A stretch of 64,000 bases of DNA from Heterotrichella gracilis (lineage: Eukaryota; Sar; Xanthophyceae; Tribonematales; Xanthonemataceae). The notes below the pieces were generated by a model, which saw nothing but the letters and a program-made list of their open reading frames with translations, was not told the origin of the DNA and made no database searches. The position numbers and the translations under genes were made by a program. This document shows positions 35,161 to 47,428 of the stretch, one piece after another; position 1 is the stretch's first letter, and every line of letters starts with the position of its first letter. The stretch spans positions 1 through 64,000 of the forward strand of contig JAULBX010029488.1 of the NCBI GenBank assembly GCA_032358255.1, written 5' to 3'.

Positions 35161-37090
35161 ATTGAGCACGTTGAGCACCCCTAGTCCTCATGGACACACA
35201 TCTCCCAAGCCATGTTATGTGCTATCGAGCAATGCTGTCATTTGGCCATGTACTCCCTGTGAGTGCACAGCCACATGCACTGATGTTGTGACATGTTGTA
35301 GACAGTCTACCAAAACAAAAACCACTGTAACTTAAAATTTAATATAACTACCGCGCATTCAAGTAAAATTGCAGTGCATTATGCACATTTGCCTTGTTGA
35401 TGCACTCACTGAGCTGATGGCGAGCATCATGCATCAGCAGGCCAGTGCTAAGCCACATAGGAAAGGTACTTGAAGCAAGGAAATGTTGTAGTATGCGTGA
35501 ATTGGTCTCTATCTCTGAGCGATGTATGGCTGATTTGCACATGTCCCGTTCACTTCATAGGTGGACCACTAGCAAGCTCACACCATTGTGCCCCGCCAGG
35601 AGTGCCCTGTGGCCTGGCGCTATCCTCCATATGCCACCCAGCCGCTGCCAATTTGAAGGTGCAAGCTGGCACATGCCCTTAGACCCACTGGGATAGTATC
35701 AGCCCCGCATCACCAACCCTCTGAGTCAAGATCCCACAGCTGGGCACCTGAGTTGCGCCGCCCAGCAGGCAGCCTCGTGCGCAGGCTGGCAGGCAGCTCA
35801 GGCCTCAGCAGCGCCTTCTTCTTGAACCCATACCCCTTCACCCACACCTCCAGCGCCACCAACCTGGCCAGCTCCTCCTGGGACCCATGCCCATGGAAAC
35901 GCTGCTTGAAGTCCTCGTACCGCGTGTGCTGCTGGAAAAAATCCATCTCAAACACCTTGCTTGCAATGCTGGCTGGGGTACCGGGTCCTCCACACACAAC
36001 GTACCGGATGCAAGCCTTGTACAAAAGCGCAATGCTGGCAGCTGACCTGGGTGGAGCCAAAATTTCTCTCAGCAAGCCATCTGTCAGCTGCGCAACGCAA
36101 TTGTCTACATGCTCAAGATTTGCATGCATGCGCGTGTGCTCCAGATCGTGACAGAATGCTTTACTGCCAGGAATGCTGTCTGTGTGCAGTGCTTTGCCCT
36201 GGCAATACGCCTGACCTCAACGGCTCTGTAGAGGCGGCAGAGTGGGAGTTGGTTGCAGAGCGGGAAGGTGACATCGCAAGAGGTCAGCTCCTGAAGGTCC
36301 TCATCACTCAGGTCATAGGTGTCTCTGGCAATGGATGCATGCACCCTGCGGCTCATTCTGGTGCCCAAAACCAACTCGCGCTGCTTGGGGTGCACAGTGC
36401 GAGGGTAGAAGTCCTGCTGCATCTTCACCAGGTGGGCTCTGAGCCTGGCTGTTAGCTCTGCCTTCTTGCCCTGCCTGACCACTCCAAGGCTGGCAGCAAC
36501 TGCTTTCAGCTGTGGCACTGTCATGGCATCAGAGATGTGCACGTCTGGTGGTACTGGGTGCTCTGGCAGTGGCGGTAGTGAGGATCGAAGCCGCTGCCAT
36601 ATCTCCTTGGAAAGCTCCTTACAGAGGTGGTGGGATGGGCTAGCCAGTGCCACAGATGCTGCCTGCTGGGCAATGTCCTGAAGTGTCCAGAAGGCATCTG
36701 TGTGGCTGGTCAGTGTGGCAGCAATGAGCTCTATCGCAGGTCCAGGGAGTGCACTCCAGTCTACATCTTTTGTTCTTGCCATGGCTGGGGTTCTTTTGGG
36801 GTGTTCACAGTTTGAAACCACAGTCAGATATCTGCAGCGCAAGCACAATTGCAACTCAGCCACTGGCAGTGATTAGAAACTACTCGGTTTGATATTTGGT
36901 CAGCAATGAAGTGGTTCAACAAGTCACTGAGTTGTTAGCAGGTCCTAGTGTATTTTTAGGGCCCCGAAAGTTTGGCATGCATGCATGTCCTGGTTGGGAT
37001 AAGGACGGGCCAACCGTATACAACTGACTCCATATCGTCACGATTAAAGTTAATAATGAAGATTACAACATAACCCATGTTTCCATGTTC
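35160..37090 (-). repeat. Left unit of a 3-kb-spaced segmental duplication
   Basis: This segment (SAP-family copy 1 with about 0.5 kb of 3' flank and 0.3 kb of 5' flank) is homologous to 38270-40150. Matching landmarks are GCTGTCATTTGGCCA (35236 and 38335), GGTACTTGAAGCAAG (35465 and 38551), the gene starts (36782 and 39827) and CAACCGTATACAACTGAC (37010 and 40096). Offsets are about 3.05-3.1 kb. Identity in the flanks is moderate, so the duplication is not recent. Confidence 0.75.
35710..36782 (-). pseudogene. SAP-family copy 1: F-box-like/SAP/XPA-C-like protein, frameshifted
   Basis: From the ATG at 36782 the frame runs through an F-box-like helical N-terminus (LPGPAIELIA ... SKEIWQRL), a SAP motif (MTVPQLKAVAASLGV ... 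GKKAELTARLRAHL) and a region with YDLSDEDLQEL and LYRAVEVRRIARAKH that faintly recalls XPA C-terminal domains. It stops at 36105. The remaining C-terminal part is intact in another frame from 36129 to the stop at 35710 (GGPGTPASI, FFQQHTRYEDF, LLRPELPASLRTRLP). The break lies at a GCATGCATGC run near 36120-36130; its length differs from the frame-keeping state by one four-base unit. There are no introns. DNA binding is suggested by SAP only. Confidence 0.75.
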
Positions 37091-38269
37091 CCCAAAACAT
37101 CTTTTCCAGTCACTTTAGAGCAGTGACTTAGCTCTAGTGACTTAGTTCAGCTGAGAACTGACAGTCCGGCTCTATAGCTGCAACGTTAGCCGTGGCGTTA
37201 CAGCGTTACAGTTGGTTTTAGAAAACAATATGAGCGTAGTGGTGTGGGGTTTGTATCCATACATCAAAGCAACTTGCTGTTGCCCGGCCAATTGAAGGTA
37301 GCAGACACAGTTGGAGGGGAATCCTGGGGACCCAGTAGGGCTGGCGATCAAAACCCTTCAGGGTCGCTTGACTCAGGCAGTCAAGAGCTGCTCTGAGCTG
37401 CTGCAGTTAAGAGCTTGGTTGTTCCTGTGTAATGTTGAAGATTCACATCAGGTTTCCTGAAGCTGATGAATCTAGCCACTACGTTTATCTTGCACAGCCA
37501 CACCTTGCGTGGATACATTCATGAAATCGTTGTTGCTTTAAACCACCATGGTTCATGTGATCTACCCTTACAGTACAGTATTGACGCAAAGGAGACTGTT
37601 AAAGCAGTTATTTGTAAAACACATTTATTCTGGTTGCTGTTCAACCTCCGTATCTCGTGGTTCTGCTTGTACTCATCAACATTGCAACAGCAGAGTGCGG
37701 ATGAGCAACTTGGTGACCAGTGATTGAATGCCCACAGGGCCTGGCAGCAAATGCACCATCCGTCTGCAAAGTCATTTTGCGTTTGATATTGTCTTCATAT
37801 TGCATGCTAAGCTGTCTCAAGAGGGCCCCGGGGGTGAGTCTCATTGCCAGCGTCCCTACTAGGGACATTGAAAATCCATTGCAATGCATGCATGCCATAT
37901 TGAAGCGATTGCATCATGTAAAGGTTGCCATGGTCTGCGCTACAACAAAAGGGGGCCGCTGGGCCCCTTTTGAAACGGGTTACTCAAACCAGAATGCTTC
38001 TAAATTGAAACAATTAACGATCATGTGCATTGTAATAAGCAAATTTGATCAATTCTAGTAATATGCGCATGGCGACAGCAGGCTGTTCATATATATGGCC
38101 AGTGCCCCACTGACATGTCTGTGGCATATAAATCATTAATCACCAGATTTTCCAAGTCTATTATAGGCTATGTACATGAACTCTTGAGATAGCCAGCTGC
38201 ATACAATTGTTCCGAACTGTTCAATAACTGCCATATATGATGGATCACATATCTCAAACACTTGTCAAA
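36783..38269. other. Spacer between SAP-family copies 1 and 2
   Basis: The first 300 bases are the duplicated 5' flank of copy 1, with a GCATGCATGC run at 36977. The remainder is AT-rich and shows no gene, RNA or repeat that I can support. Confidence 0.5.
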
Positions 38270-40150
38270 GCAATTTTAAGCACACGTAGTCCCCAAAGAG
38301 ATACACCACAGCCATGTCATATGCTGTCGTGAAACGCTGTCATTTGGCCACATATGCGCTCACTGTCAATGCAGAGCCACATTGACAATGCACTGATCAT
38401 GTCTGCCCCACTAAAAAGCACTCTATTTTAAATGGAACTATCGCGCACAAAAGTGAAACTGCAGCGCATTGTGCACACGCCTATTTGATGGTCTCATGCT
38501 TGCCCGGCATGGCGGGCATTGGCAGGCCAGTACTGAGCCACATTGAACAGGTACTTGAAGCAAGAAAATTCTGTAGTATGCGTGAAGGGTTGTACGGCAA
38601 TTACGCACCGGCCCCGTGGCTAAAAATGACCCTCATAGGTGGACTCACTCGCTATACCACTGCACCTCAAGAGTGCCCTATCGCCCATCCCAGGCATTTC
38701 CTTCGTTGTGTCAGCCAGACACTACCAAAGGCTTCCAAGTTGGCTCATGCCGCCAATCACACAAACTCCGAGTCCATGTCCCACAGCATGCCATTACCAA
38801 AACTGCGATGACCAGTAGGCAGCCTCGTGCGCAGGCTGGCAGGCAGCTCAGGCCTCAGCAGCGCCTTCTTCTTGAACCCACACCCCTTCACCCACGCATT
38901 CAGAGCCATCCTCCTGGCCAGCCCCTCCTGACAAACATGCCCTTGGAAACGCTGCCTGAAGTCCTCGTACCGCGTGTGGTGCTGATAGAACTCCATCTCA
39001 TGCAGCTGGGTGGCGATGCTGTCTGGGGTGCCGGGTCCTCCATACGCAATGTACCTTGTGCAGGGCTTGGAAAACAGTGCAACGCTGATGGGTTGAGCCA
39101 AGTTCTTTGCCTGCAGGGCTGCGGTCAGCTCCTCTATGCGTTGCTCGGCATCCTCAAGGTCTACATCGAGATTCTGCCAGAATGGTTCGTTGGCCAGCTG
39201 TGCTGCCAGGACCGCTTCCTGTGTGCCATGCAGTTCCCTGGCAAGGCGCCTCACCTCGACAGCCTTGTAGAGGCGCAGTTGCGGGCGATCATCGCAGAAT
39301 GGAAGGTTGACATCCTGGAAGGTCAGGGCCTCAAGGTCTTCACCACTCAGCCCATACGTTTCCCTGGCAATGGCGGCGTGTACCCTGCGACTCACTTTGT
39401 GGCCCAAAACCAACTCACGCTGCTGTGGGTGCATCGTGCGGGGGTGCAGGTCCTCATGCATCTTCACCAGGTGGGCTCTGAGCCTGGCTGCCAGCTCTGC
39501 CTTCTTGCCCTGCTTGGAAACTTGAAGGCTGGCTGCTATTGCTTTCAGCTGTGACACTGTCATGGCGTCAGAGATCTGTTCGTCTGGTGGCACAGGAAAC
39601 TCTGGCAGTGGTGGCAGCAAGGACCGGAGCTGTTGCCAGATCTCTTGAGAAAGCTCCTGGCATAGCTGGCTGGTGGGTCCGGCCAGCGCCACATATGCTG
39701 CCTGCTGAGCAATGCCCTGAAGCGTCCAGAAGGCATCTTAATATGTTGGGCTGGTCAGTGCGGTGGCAACAAGCTCTATTGCTGGTCCAGGAAGGGCACT
39801 CCAGTCTGTTTTCCTTGCCCTTGCCATGGCTGGATTTGTCTCCTGGGCATTCAGAGGTTGTCAAGGCATGCCATGAACCACAATTGTTGCAACTGGGGTT
39901 GAATTACAGTCAGGGACCTGCAACGGACGTGACCACTCAGCCACTGGCGGCGAAAGGTAAAATGAAACGGTATGATATTTTGTCAGCAAAAGAGCTGGTT
40001 CTTTGTAACAGGCCACCTCAAAAGCATACACCGCAGGACAGTACCAAAGTTTGGCATGCATGCATGTGTAACAGCTAAGGGACGAGGGATGGCCCAACCG
40101 TATACAACTGACGTCCATCTCGTCACGAATAGAGTAATAGTGAATCTTAA
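38270..40150 (-). repeat. Right unit of the 3-kb-spaced segmental duplication
   Basis: Homologous to 35160-37090 along its length, including both flanks of the gene. It carries SAP-family copy 2 in the same orientation, so the two units form a direct repeat with about 1.2 kb of non-shared spacer. Confidence 0.75.
38757..39827 (-). pseudogene. SAP-family copy 2: nearly intact, premature TAA
   Basis: The start context at 39827 (MARARKTDWSALPGPAIEL) matches copy 1. A six-base insertion creates an in-frame TAA at 39740-39738, before the DAFWTLQ segment. After it the same frame stays open to 38757 and keeps the SAP motif (MTVSQLKAIAASLQVSKQGK), LYKAVEVRRLARELHGTQ, CTRYIAYGGPGTPDSIATQL, FYQHHTRYEDFRQRF and LLRPELPASLRTRLP. 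A downstream ATG (for example in ISDAMTVSQ, or earlier) could still give a shortened product. No introns. Confidence 0.75.
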
Positions 40151-41699
40151 ATCAGAAACCATGCTTCATATTTCCACGCACCTTTTCCAACCTCGTCCAG
40201 ACCGAGTGGCATGCATGCCCAGCTTAAAACTGGCTAGCCGAAAGCACCAGGCTCTATCTGTAACTTACCAGTGATCCTGAAATAAGAAAGTAAATAGTGG
40301 CTTGGGTTTGGATTTTTAAAACGTTGTTGCTGTTGCCGGAAAGTTTTGAGCTGGCAGAGGGCTGGTGAGTCAGTGGTGACACTGTGCAAGCAGGCAAAAT
40401 AATTATCGATACAATATTATAAAGAGTGCTGCACATGCCCCACCAGGCCACACATGCACTACATAGAAAGCAGTAGATTTTCTTCGTAAGCCCGGGCCCG
40501 TAGCCTTGGTGCCCACTGCAGTGATGTCAGTAGCTGATTCATGAACCATGGTTGTCACAAGCACCCAGCTGGCCCCCAGGCATGGATGGGGAAGATACAA
40601 ACAACAAACAAAAGGCTTTCAAAGCCGTCATGGGGAAGATACTTACCAACTTACCATGATGATCACAGTGACACACTGCACAGTATTGCACCCTCAGTCA
40701 CACAGGCTGTCCATTAAAAGCGGGGCAAGGTGCCAATCGAAAATTTACCGCAGTCTCCCAGCTCACGGTCTACCTCTAGTGTTGTTTCTGCTATTTCAAA
40801 TGCTGCATTCGGGAGCTCACGGGGCAGGCATTGTGGTAGACTAACATATTATATCACTTGTCTTTCCTTCCTTTTCTAAAGCTAGTGACCTCAGAGTGGC
40901 AATGGATATCCGGCCAGCAGCTGGCACATTACCCTTGCCTCATGAATATGGGTGCCCACTATTGTAGCGCAATGCAATTGTTTTGTTGAAGAGACCTTTA
41001 ATTTCACAAAATGCTTGAAATATACAAATTCCTGTACTAAATGTAATATATGATGTATGCCATCAAATGCATATTTGATGAAAGCTGAAGTTCAATCGAA
41101 TTGTCCCTTACTCTGGCTTGCAAAGTTGGCCCATATATCGACCAAAAGTAAGTCACTCAATTTGTATGGAATAGATTAGGGTCCAGGAACTTGTATTTGT
41201 ACTCGTCGAGCAACGAGCATTGTGCTGACTGACACTGTCATGATGTCAAGGAAAATTAAGGGGTATGCATAATACGGCAAGATAATAAAATGTAAGCACA
41301 TGCATCCAGCGCCACATTATGAACACCACATGCGCTGCAGCCAGTCTTGCCAGCGCCACCCCTAGGATGTACTATTCCTCCACACTCTGAATCCTGACTA
41401 ATTTTGTCCATTCCTATCTGTTTCGAGGGCACCTCGCGCGCTGGTCCACAGCCTGCCTGCAGTCGCCAAATTGTGTGTTCCGCTTATCGTCTTGTGTGCT
41501 GCTGAGCTCCATTTCCCACCATGCACTGCGATGCTGTCTCATTTGCCAGGTCTTTTCATCTTGCGTTGGGATAAAAGAACAGGGAAAGGGTGCCAGGATG
41601 AGCCAGAATGTCTCTGTAGAACTGGTGTGCTCAACCCCTCTGTGTGTTGCTAGCGCTGTTCATGCCCTGCATCATGGCCCTGCCAGCAGGGGTCACGCC
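40151..41699. other. AT-rich spacer, no supported gene
   Basis: Sequence between copies 2 and 3 with A/T-rich low-information stretches. No conserved frame, RNA gene or clear repeat was seen. Confidence 0.5.
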
Positions 41700-42089
41700 C
41701 CATGGGCCCATGGCACGCCTGGCCTGCTGCAATGCAACCATCTCTGCCTGCGTGCCATGCACTGCCCTGGCCATGCGCCTCAAGTCAACAGCTTGGTAGA
41801 TGCGATATGGAAAATTTTGGCTCGCCGGAATGTGAGTCAGTAGCCTATCCACCTGAAAGGGCAGCTGCCGGAGGTCTCTGTCACTTAAATTGAATGGCGC
41901 ACGGTTTGCAATGTAGGCACACACGCTGCGCCTGTTCATGTTGCCCAGAACCAGTGCACGCTGCTTGGGGTGCACGGTGCGAGGGTAGAAGTCCTCATGC
42001 ATCTTCACCAGATGGGCTCTGAGCCTGGCTGCCAGCTCTGCCTTCTTGCCCTGCCTGGAGATCTTGACGCTGGCAGCAATGGCTTTCAG
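41700..42089 (-). pseudogene. SAP-family copy 3: internal fragment
   Basis: Only the middle of the family survives: LKAIAASVKISRQGKKAEL (SAP), then FYPRTVHPKQRALVLG, FNLSDRDLRQLPFQ and YQAVDLRRMARAVHGTQAE. The N-terminal helical part and the whole C-terminal half are missing, and the open frame continues into unrelated sequence at both ends (42146 and 41631). It lies just downstream of the UROD stop codon, on the same strand. Confidence 0.75.
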
Positions 42090-42146
42090 CAACACTAAGT
42101 GCAGCAAAATCAGTGCCCGACTGGCCAACAAGCTTAATGCGCTCAT

Positions 42147-42813
42147 ATTCTTCTCACTCCCTGACTGTGAAGCAAAGTAGATTCCCTCAACTTACGATAT
42201 TGAAGCAAGCAGTTTAATTGACCGTCACGGTAAGTACACTAGTTCAGAGTGCTGGGCCCACATCCGGATACCCTGTGTTCCGGTTCAAGGGAAAATGGCT
42301 ACCCCTGCTGCCCTCCGTACCCTTGACCAACCCCAAGCAAGGGTTTTGCACCCCACAACACGCCAATAGGGCCTCCTGCAGCTAAAACAAAGCTCAATAT
42401 GCCAAACCCTGCACAAGGTTTGAACTTTCCAACCAACCCCATCAAACACCTGCAGCGGTGGCCACCTCCGCACACACCATGCCCTCCATATCGCTGAATA
42501 TATTACCCCTTGAGACAATGGACCATAGACTGTAGGTGGTTGCTGCATTCCCCAGGCTACGCCTCCCCAGAAACCCTAGGGTAGCACTGCTTAAAAGACA
42601 ACCCCCTTGACTGGGTGCAACTCAGCACCATTGTGCCACCCCGCATCAATGCGCCACATCCACGGTGGTGGCGGGCAGCCCACCATGGCCCAGGTATATG
42701 GCGCCCCCGGCCCCCCCCCCAACGCCCATGCCAGGGCCATCTCCCGCACCAGAAATTGACCTCCTGCAAGCTGCGCTCAGCTCCAGAGGCCCTTGCGCCA
42801 TATGCCGCACGCT
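42147..42813. other. Spacer downstream of UROD
   Basis: Contains CCCTAGGG and AAACCCTTGA-like units and the presumed UROD 3' UTR. No further gene seen. Confidence 0.5.
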
Positions 42814-45800
42814 CTACATCCGTTCGTGCACTGTGCGCGCCACCTCAAAGTAGTGCGCCACGTTCTCCTCTGCGGTTGTGGGCAGCACCCCGTGGCCCAG
42901 GTTGAGTATGTGGCGGGTGCCCTGCGCGGCCTTGACGGTGTCGATGATGCGCTGCTCGATAAAGTCCTTGGACCCAAACAGGACGCCGGGGTCCAGGTTG
43001 CCCTGCGAGTGTGGGGTTTTGGTTGGTTAAAAAACCCTTCGGTAGGTTAAGAGCAGGTTGCCCTGCCCCAAGGGTGTGGGAATAGGGTTGGCGTTGGTAT
43101 TGTGGAGCCAAAAGGAGGGTGCTAGGGTAGCAATGTGGGCTTGCAGAATATAGACCCTCAGCCGCTAAGTCCGCCTGTAGCACATTAGTTGTGGGTGCAA
43201 CCCCCGTCTTCAGGAAGCACCCGCAGGGATTGTGATGCCAAAAAGTATCCCCAGTCACAGCCCTCGGTATCTACCTCAGGTACATGCCATCCATCTCCCA
43301 CTCCACCACTCTGTGTTGAGGCACAGCCAGCCCTTATGGCAACCATCCCCCGTCCAAAGTCCGCACCACCCCACCTTGCCAAACCCCCTTTGCATACCAC
43401 GCCACCCCCCACCTATTGCCCAGGGCCCCGCAAACCTTTACCTGCAACCCCTTCTCCACCCAAATGCTACCCCCCACCCCTGCCCAACTCCCCACCCTTG
43501 CCGACCACCGCCACGCACCTGGATTGCGAACTCAGGCCCCACGCGCTTGATGGCATCCACCAGCGACACACTCCCGTCCACCGATACAATGTCGGGCCCG
43601 CATGCCGCCATGCGCTCCATGAGGCCCCCGCTGCCGGAAATGTACAGGATGATGGGCACCTGGGGGTGAGATGTTTTGAGCATTCAGTTTAAGAATTCAG
43701 TATGAATGCATACTCGGCCGATCGTATGCATTCATCTCAGGCTGCAATTGTTTTCAGACAAATGTGGTGTATTTTGCTTTTATTGCTGCCCTAACTTGAT
43801 GGTCAATGATAGTATGCTTGATGCAATGACACCCTCATCAGGAGTATCCACGCTAGGATTCCACACTGACACGAGATTCACCAGTGTGAGTAGTCGCCCT
43901 GAATTGCTGACCATTGCTGATCTGCTCCATGCAATGGTACCCTAATCAGCAGTAATTATGCCAGGATTCCCCACTGACCTGTGGGTGCGTCGCCCTGAAT
44001 GAATCGATGATCTGCTTGATGTAGGGACCAGCAAAGATGTCAAAGTCCTCGGGGGCAAGGTTGGCTGCCCAGGAATCAAAGATCTGGATGCACTGGGCGC
44101 CGGCGTCGGCCTGGGGAGGGAGTGGGGAGGGCTTTTTAAGGAGGGGTGTGGGGCTGTGGGTGGCGTGTGTGCCTTGATGTGTGTGCGGTGGTGGTAGTGG
44201 TGGTTGGTCAGTGGGCAAGGCAGGGTTGGCCTGCTTCATGCTGGAGTGTGTGTGTATGTGCAAGTCCTCAAGAGGCCAAATTAGCTGCCCAGGAGTCAAA
44301 AATTGGATGCACTGGGCGCCGACATCAGCCTGGGGGTGGAATGGGGGAGGACGTTTAAGTGGGGGCGGCGTGCGTGGCTTGGGGTGTGTGCGGTGGGGGT
44401 GATGATGGTGGATGGTGTGCAAGGGGGGGTCCGCATGCATGTTGTGGGGGGTGTGCATGTGCAACATGGGCTGCACGCCTGCGTCAAATTTGGGGGTTGG
44501 TAGGAAGGTGGGGTCTTCCAGTGTGCACATTGCAGGCCCGGGGGTGTTTTTTATAGTTTGCATGAGTGAGCGGCAGGGAGGAAAATCGAGGTGCACATAT
44601 TGGAGCGTGTGTATCTGAAGGGGCCTCCTGCAAGGACCCCACCTGGTAGCGGCAGTAGTTAGCGATGTCCACCGCCAGCTTGGACAGCAGCGCATGCAGG
44701 ATCTTGGGCTGAGTGAATGCCATGGTCTTGATGACGCTGAAGGTCTTGGAGGACCCGCCCTCAACAATGTAGCAGGCTGCGGTGGGGGGGGTAGAATTTA
44801 GGGTTCAGAGTTTAGGGGTTTAGCCACCCTTGACAATGTAGCAGGCTGCAGCGGGAAGGATTTAGGGTTTGGGGTTCGGGGTTTAAGTTTTCAGGTTAAG
44901 CCGCCCTCAACGATATAGCAGGCTGCATTGTGGGGTAAGGTTTAGGGTTTGAGTTTTAGAGCTTATACGCCCTCGACGATGTCGCAGGCTGCGGCGGGGG
45001 TAGGGTGGTTGATTTCCTCATCGCTTCGGTCGCGAGGCAAAGTACTGTTGCCAAAAACCACCCTTTCACCCCAGAACTCACTAAAAGTGAGCATGGTGCC
45101 TCTAGCTAGGGTGCACAGGCCAAGCCCTTACCTAGGGTGAATGGCGCGCCCACAAAGCCCAGGGTCGCCGCCTCATTGCCCACCTCCTCCCTCAGTGTGC
45201 GCAGCGCCTCGCCCACAAAGGGGACGCACTCCTCGGGCACAAGGGGGGTGAGCTTCTCCACTTGCTGCAAAGGGGGGGGAAGGGGAGCGGTGAGGTGGTT
45301 CAGGGTGTAGGGTTTAAAGTTTGCTACAAGGGAGGGAAAGGGGAGCGGTATGGTAAGTACACATTGTGCTCATCTTGTTTTACTTCTATTGCAAGGCGGA
45401 ATGGGCCATTGTGGCGACCTTCCTTATTCTTTGCAAATGTTTGTTTCTTCCACCACATGCTGTCTCTTTGCGTAGCCATCCCCATGCAATCACACCACGC
45501 AGCAACCGCATCCCCATTCCCATGCAGTCACACCATGCAGCAGCCGCATGCGCCGCCACGTATTTTGCCATGTGACATGTAGGCTTGGCTATACGTTGCG
45601 CCGTTGAGCACTGACCCGCCAGCCCACCAAACCCTAAGGAGCTAAAGCCCCGCCCCACTACACCCTCCGTAAGCGCATTCGCACCTCCATCGTGCGGATT
45701 GGCTCATGGATGATTGGCCCCTTGCCTGTCACGATGTCGAATGGGATGTTCATCCCGGGGAGGGGTGTCAGGATATCTGAGAACAGGATCACCCCATCAG

Positions 45801-47428
45801 GCTTGAAGGCCCTCCACGGCTGCAGGGAAACCTCAACCTGTGCAAGGGGGGGGTTCAGGTGGTGAGGAAGGGGGGATTGCAGGAGAGAGGGTGAGAAAGA
45901 GGGCACAGGGGTGAGCAGGGGGCAAAAAGGGGGGTTGTACATTGGATCAAGGTGCGTTGGAATTTTGAGGCGAGCTGCGCTGCCGCACAATGGTATGTGC
46001 TCCCTTCTTTTTGGAAGTCCCAGTGCATATTCCACAACAGATAAATAGAATGAAGTGAAGCATTTCACGAAGCGGCAGGGGTTGTTGCAACCACTTCTAT
46101 ATGTGCCACCTCCGGAGGGCAGTCTTCCAAGGAGGGTACTGACGTGGGATGGTTAGGGTTCCCCACACCTATCACCACTTCCAACCCATTTAGGCCCTCC
46201 CTGAGAACAGTTGATGGCATAGGGTGTAGATATGTCGCACCGCCAGGCCCACATTCTCTGGCCACTCCCTGAACGTGGTTTAGGGTTTTGGGGTGCAAGG
46301 TTTAGGGTAATAGGGTTTTCGCACCGCCAGGTCCACGTTCTCTGACCGCTCCCTGAAGGTGGTGTGCTTCTTGCACATCTCCTGGTACACCTGGGGAGGG
46401 GGGAATACCCTTAGCTAGGATGCACGGAGATTGCAGACCCGCGTGGGCAGCGTGCGGGACGTGCATGTTGCACAGACGAGGCAGTGACAACGCACATGCA
46501 GCCGCGCATTGGAGGAGAGAAGCTTTGCTCAGCCAGCAATGGTACAGTCAGGGTGGCTGGCAGCTAATACTGTAAAGGTTTGTTAGCACCATCAAACGCC
46601 CCAGTGGCGAAACAAAGGGGCGTTTTCAATTGCTAGTTAAAACACGCTTGAAAAAATTCTACTGTGCAGTCGGATGGTATGTGTCAGGGAAGGGCACTGC
46701 TTTTGAGTAGTAAGACCAGGAGGGTCTGGGTTGGTGCCTGGGTAGGGTGGGTGGGTGGTGGGGTGGTACCTTCATGTACCGTCCAGCTTGCCTCATCATC
46801 CACACGGGGGGCCTCTCCACGGCATCCCCACGCACAGCACGCAGCAGCAGGGGGACCTCCTCGGCCTGTGGGGTGCCAGATGCTGTTCAGGGTTTAGGGT
46901 AGACACCCCCAACGGGGCAAAGTGCTACAACTGAGGTCCCGGACGACATTGGGGCCAAGGGATGTCTGCGCAGGGGGTGAGCGAAATGCGACGCATTGCC
47001 TGTTTTAACAACCACCAAAAGGATTGTGAAGTTTGTGATACGGCTTGGTGCAGAAGGAGGTGGATGGCGCACGACCCACGTTATACAACAGAGTGCCGTG
47101 GTAGGCGTTGTCGCCATTGCCGTTGAAAGTTTACTGCATTCTCTGCAGTATTTAAATTGGACTTACTGTGCCTGTTGTTGCAGAAGCTGGGACCTCGGTT
47201 GCGGCCACCGATCGCACGCACAGGCGGGCCCGAGCATGCCTGGTGGCTGCCCTGGTGGGTGCCCGGGTCGTGCATGGTGTGCCCACCTGCAGTGGGGAAA
47301 GACGTCGCAGGTCAGTCTAGTGCTAGCTGGTACTAGGCTGCAAATAGTATTGTTTGCATAAACTATATGCAAACCAGCATTGTAGAGCACTGTACTGGAC
47401 GTACCTTGGCGGACATGGTGGAGTGCAT
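42814..47428 (-). CDS. Uroporphyrinogen decarboxylase, plastid-type
   Basis: Ten phase-consistent exons, 47428-47405, 47286-47167, 46865-46770, 46390-46325, 45837-45685, 45264-45132, 44776-44643, 44110-43979, 43659-43519 and 43002-42814, encode 395 residues. The enzyme decarboxylates uroporphyrinogen III to coproporphyrinogen III in the haem and chlorophyll pathway. Residues 1-48 are Arg/Ala/Thr-rich without acids until late, as in chloroplast transit peptides. Mature signatures are [12 protein letters not shown] (67-78), [11 protein letters not shown] (substrate aspartate D123), [31 protein letters not shown] and LNLGHGVLP with the conserved histidine. Length and order match plant HEME proteins, and I see no lesion. 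It is the only intact gene inside the SAP-relic island. Confidence 0.95.
44250..44340 (-). repeat. Partial copy of UROD exon 44110-43979 upstream in its intron
   Basis: Plus-strand 44262-44334 (AAGTCCTCAAGAGGCCAAAT ... GGATGCACTGGGCGCCGACA) repeats 44041-44112. On the coding strand it still reads [10 protein letters not shown] but then shifts frame. A CAG acceptor is retained. Confidence 0.8.
44757..45000 (-). repeat. Four-fold repeat of the 5' edge of UROD exon 44776-44643
   Basis: The exon start with its acceptor (plus-strand ACAATGTAGCAGGCTGCGGT at 44765) recurs at about 44834, 44910 and 44975 as TGTAGCAGGCTGCAGCGGG, ATATAGCAGGCTGCATTG and TGTCGCAGGCTGCGGCGG. TTTAGGGTTTGGGG-type sequence separates the copies. 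Spacing is about 65-75 bp. Each copy offers a possible acceptor. Confidence 0.85.
46228..46292 (-). repeat. Copy of the tail of UROD exon 46390-46325
   Basis: GCACCGCCAGGCCCACATTC at 46236 and the following 25 bases repeat the real exon end at 46321-46365 with few changes and keep the GCGGTGCGA donor. It is followed by TTTAGGGTTTTGGGG. Confidence 0.8.
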
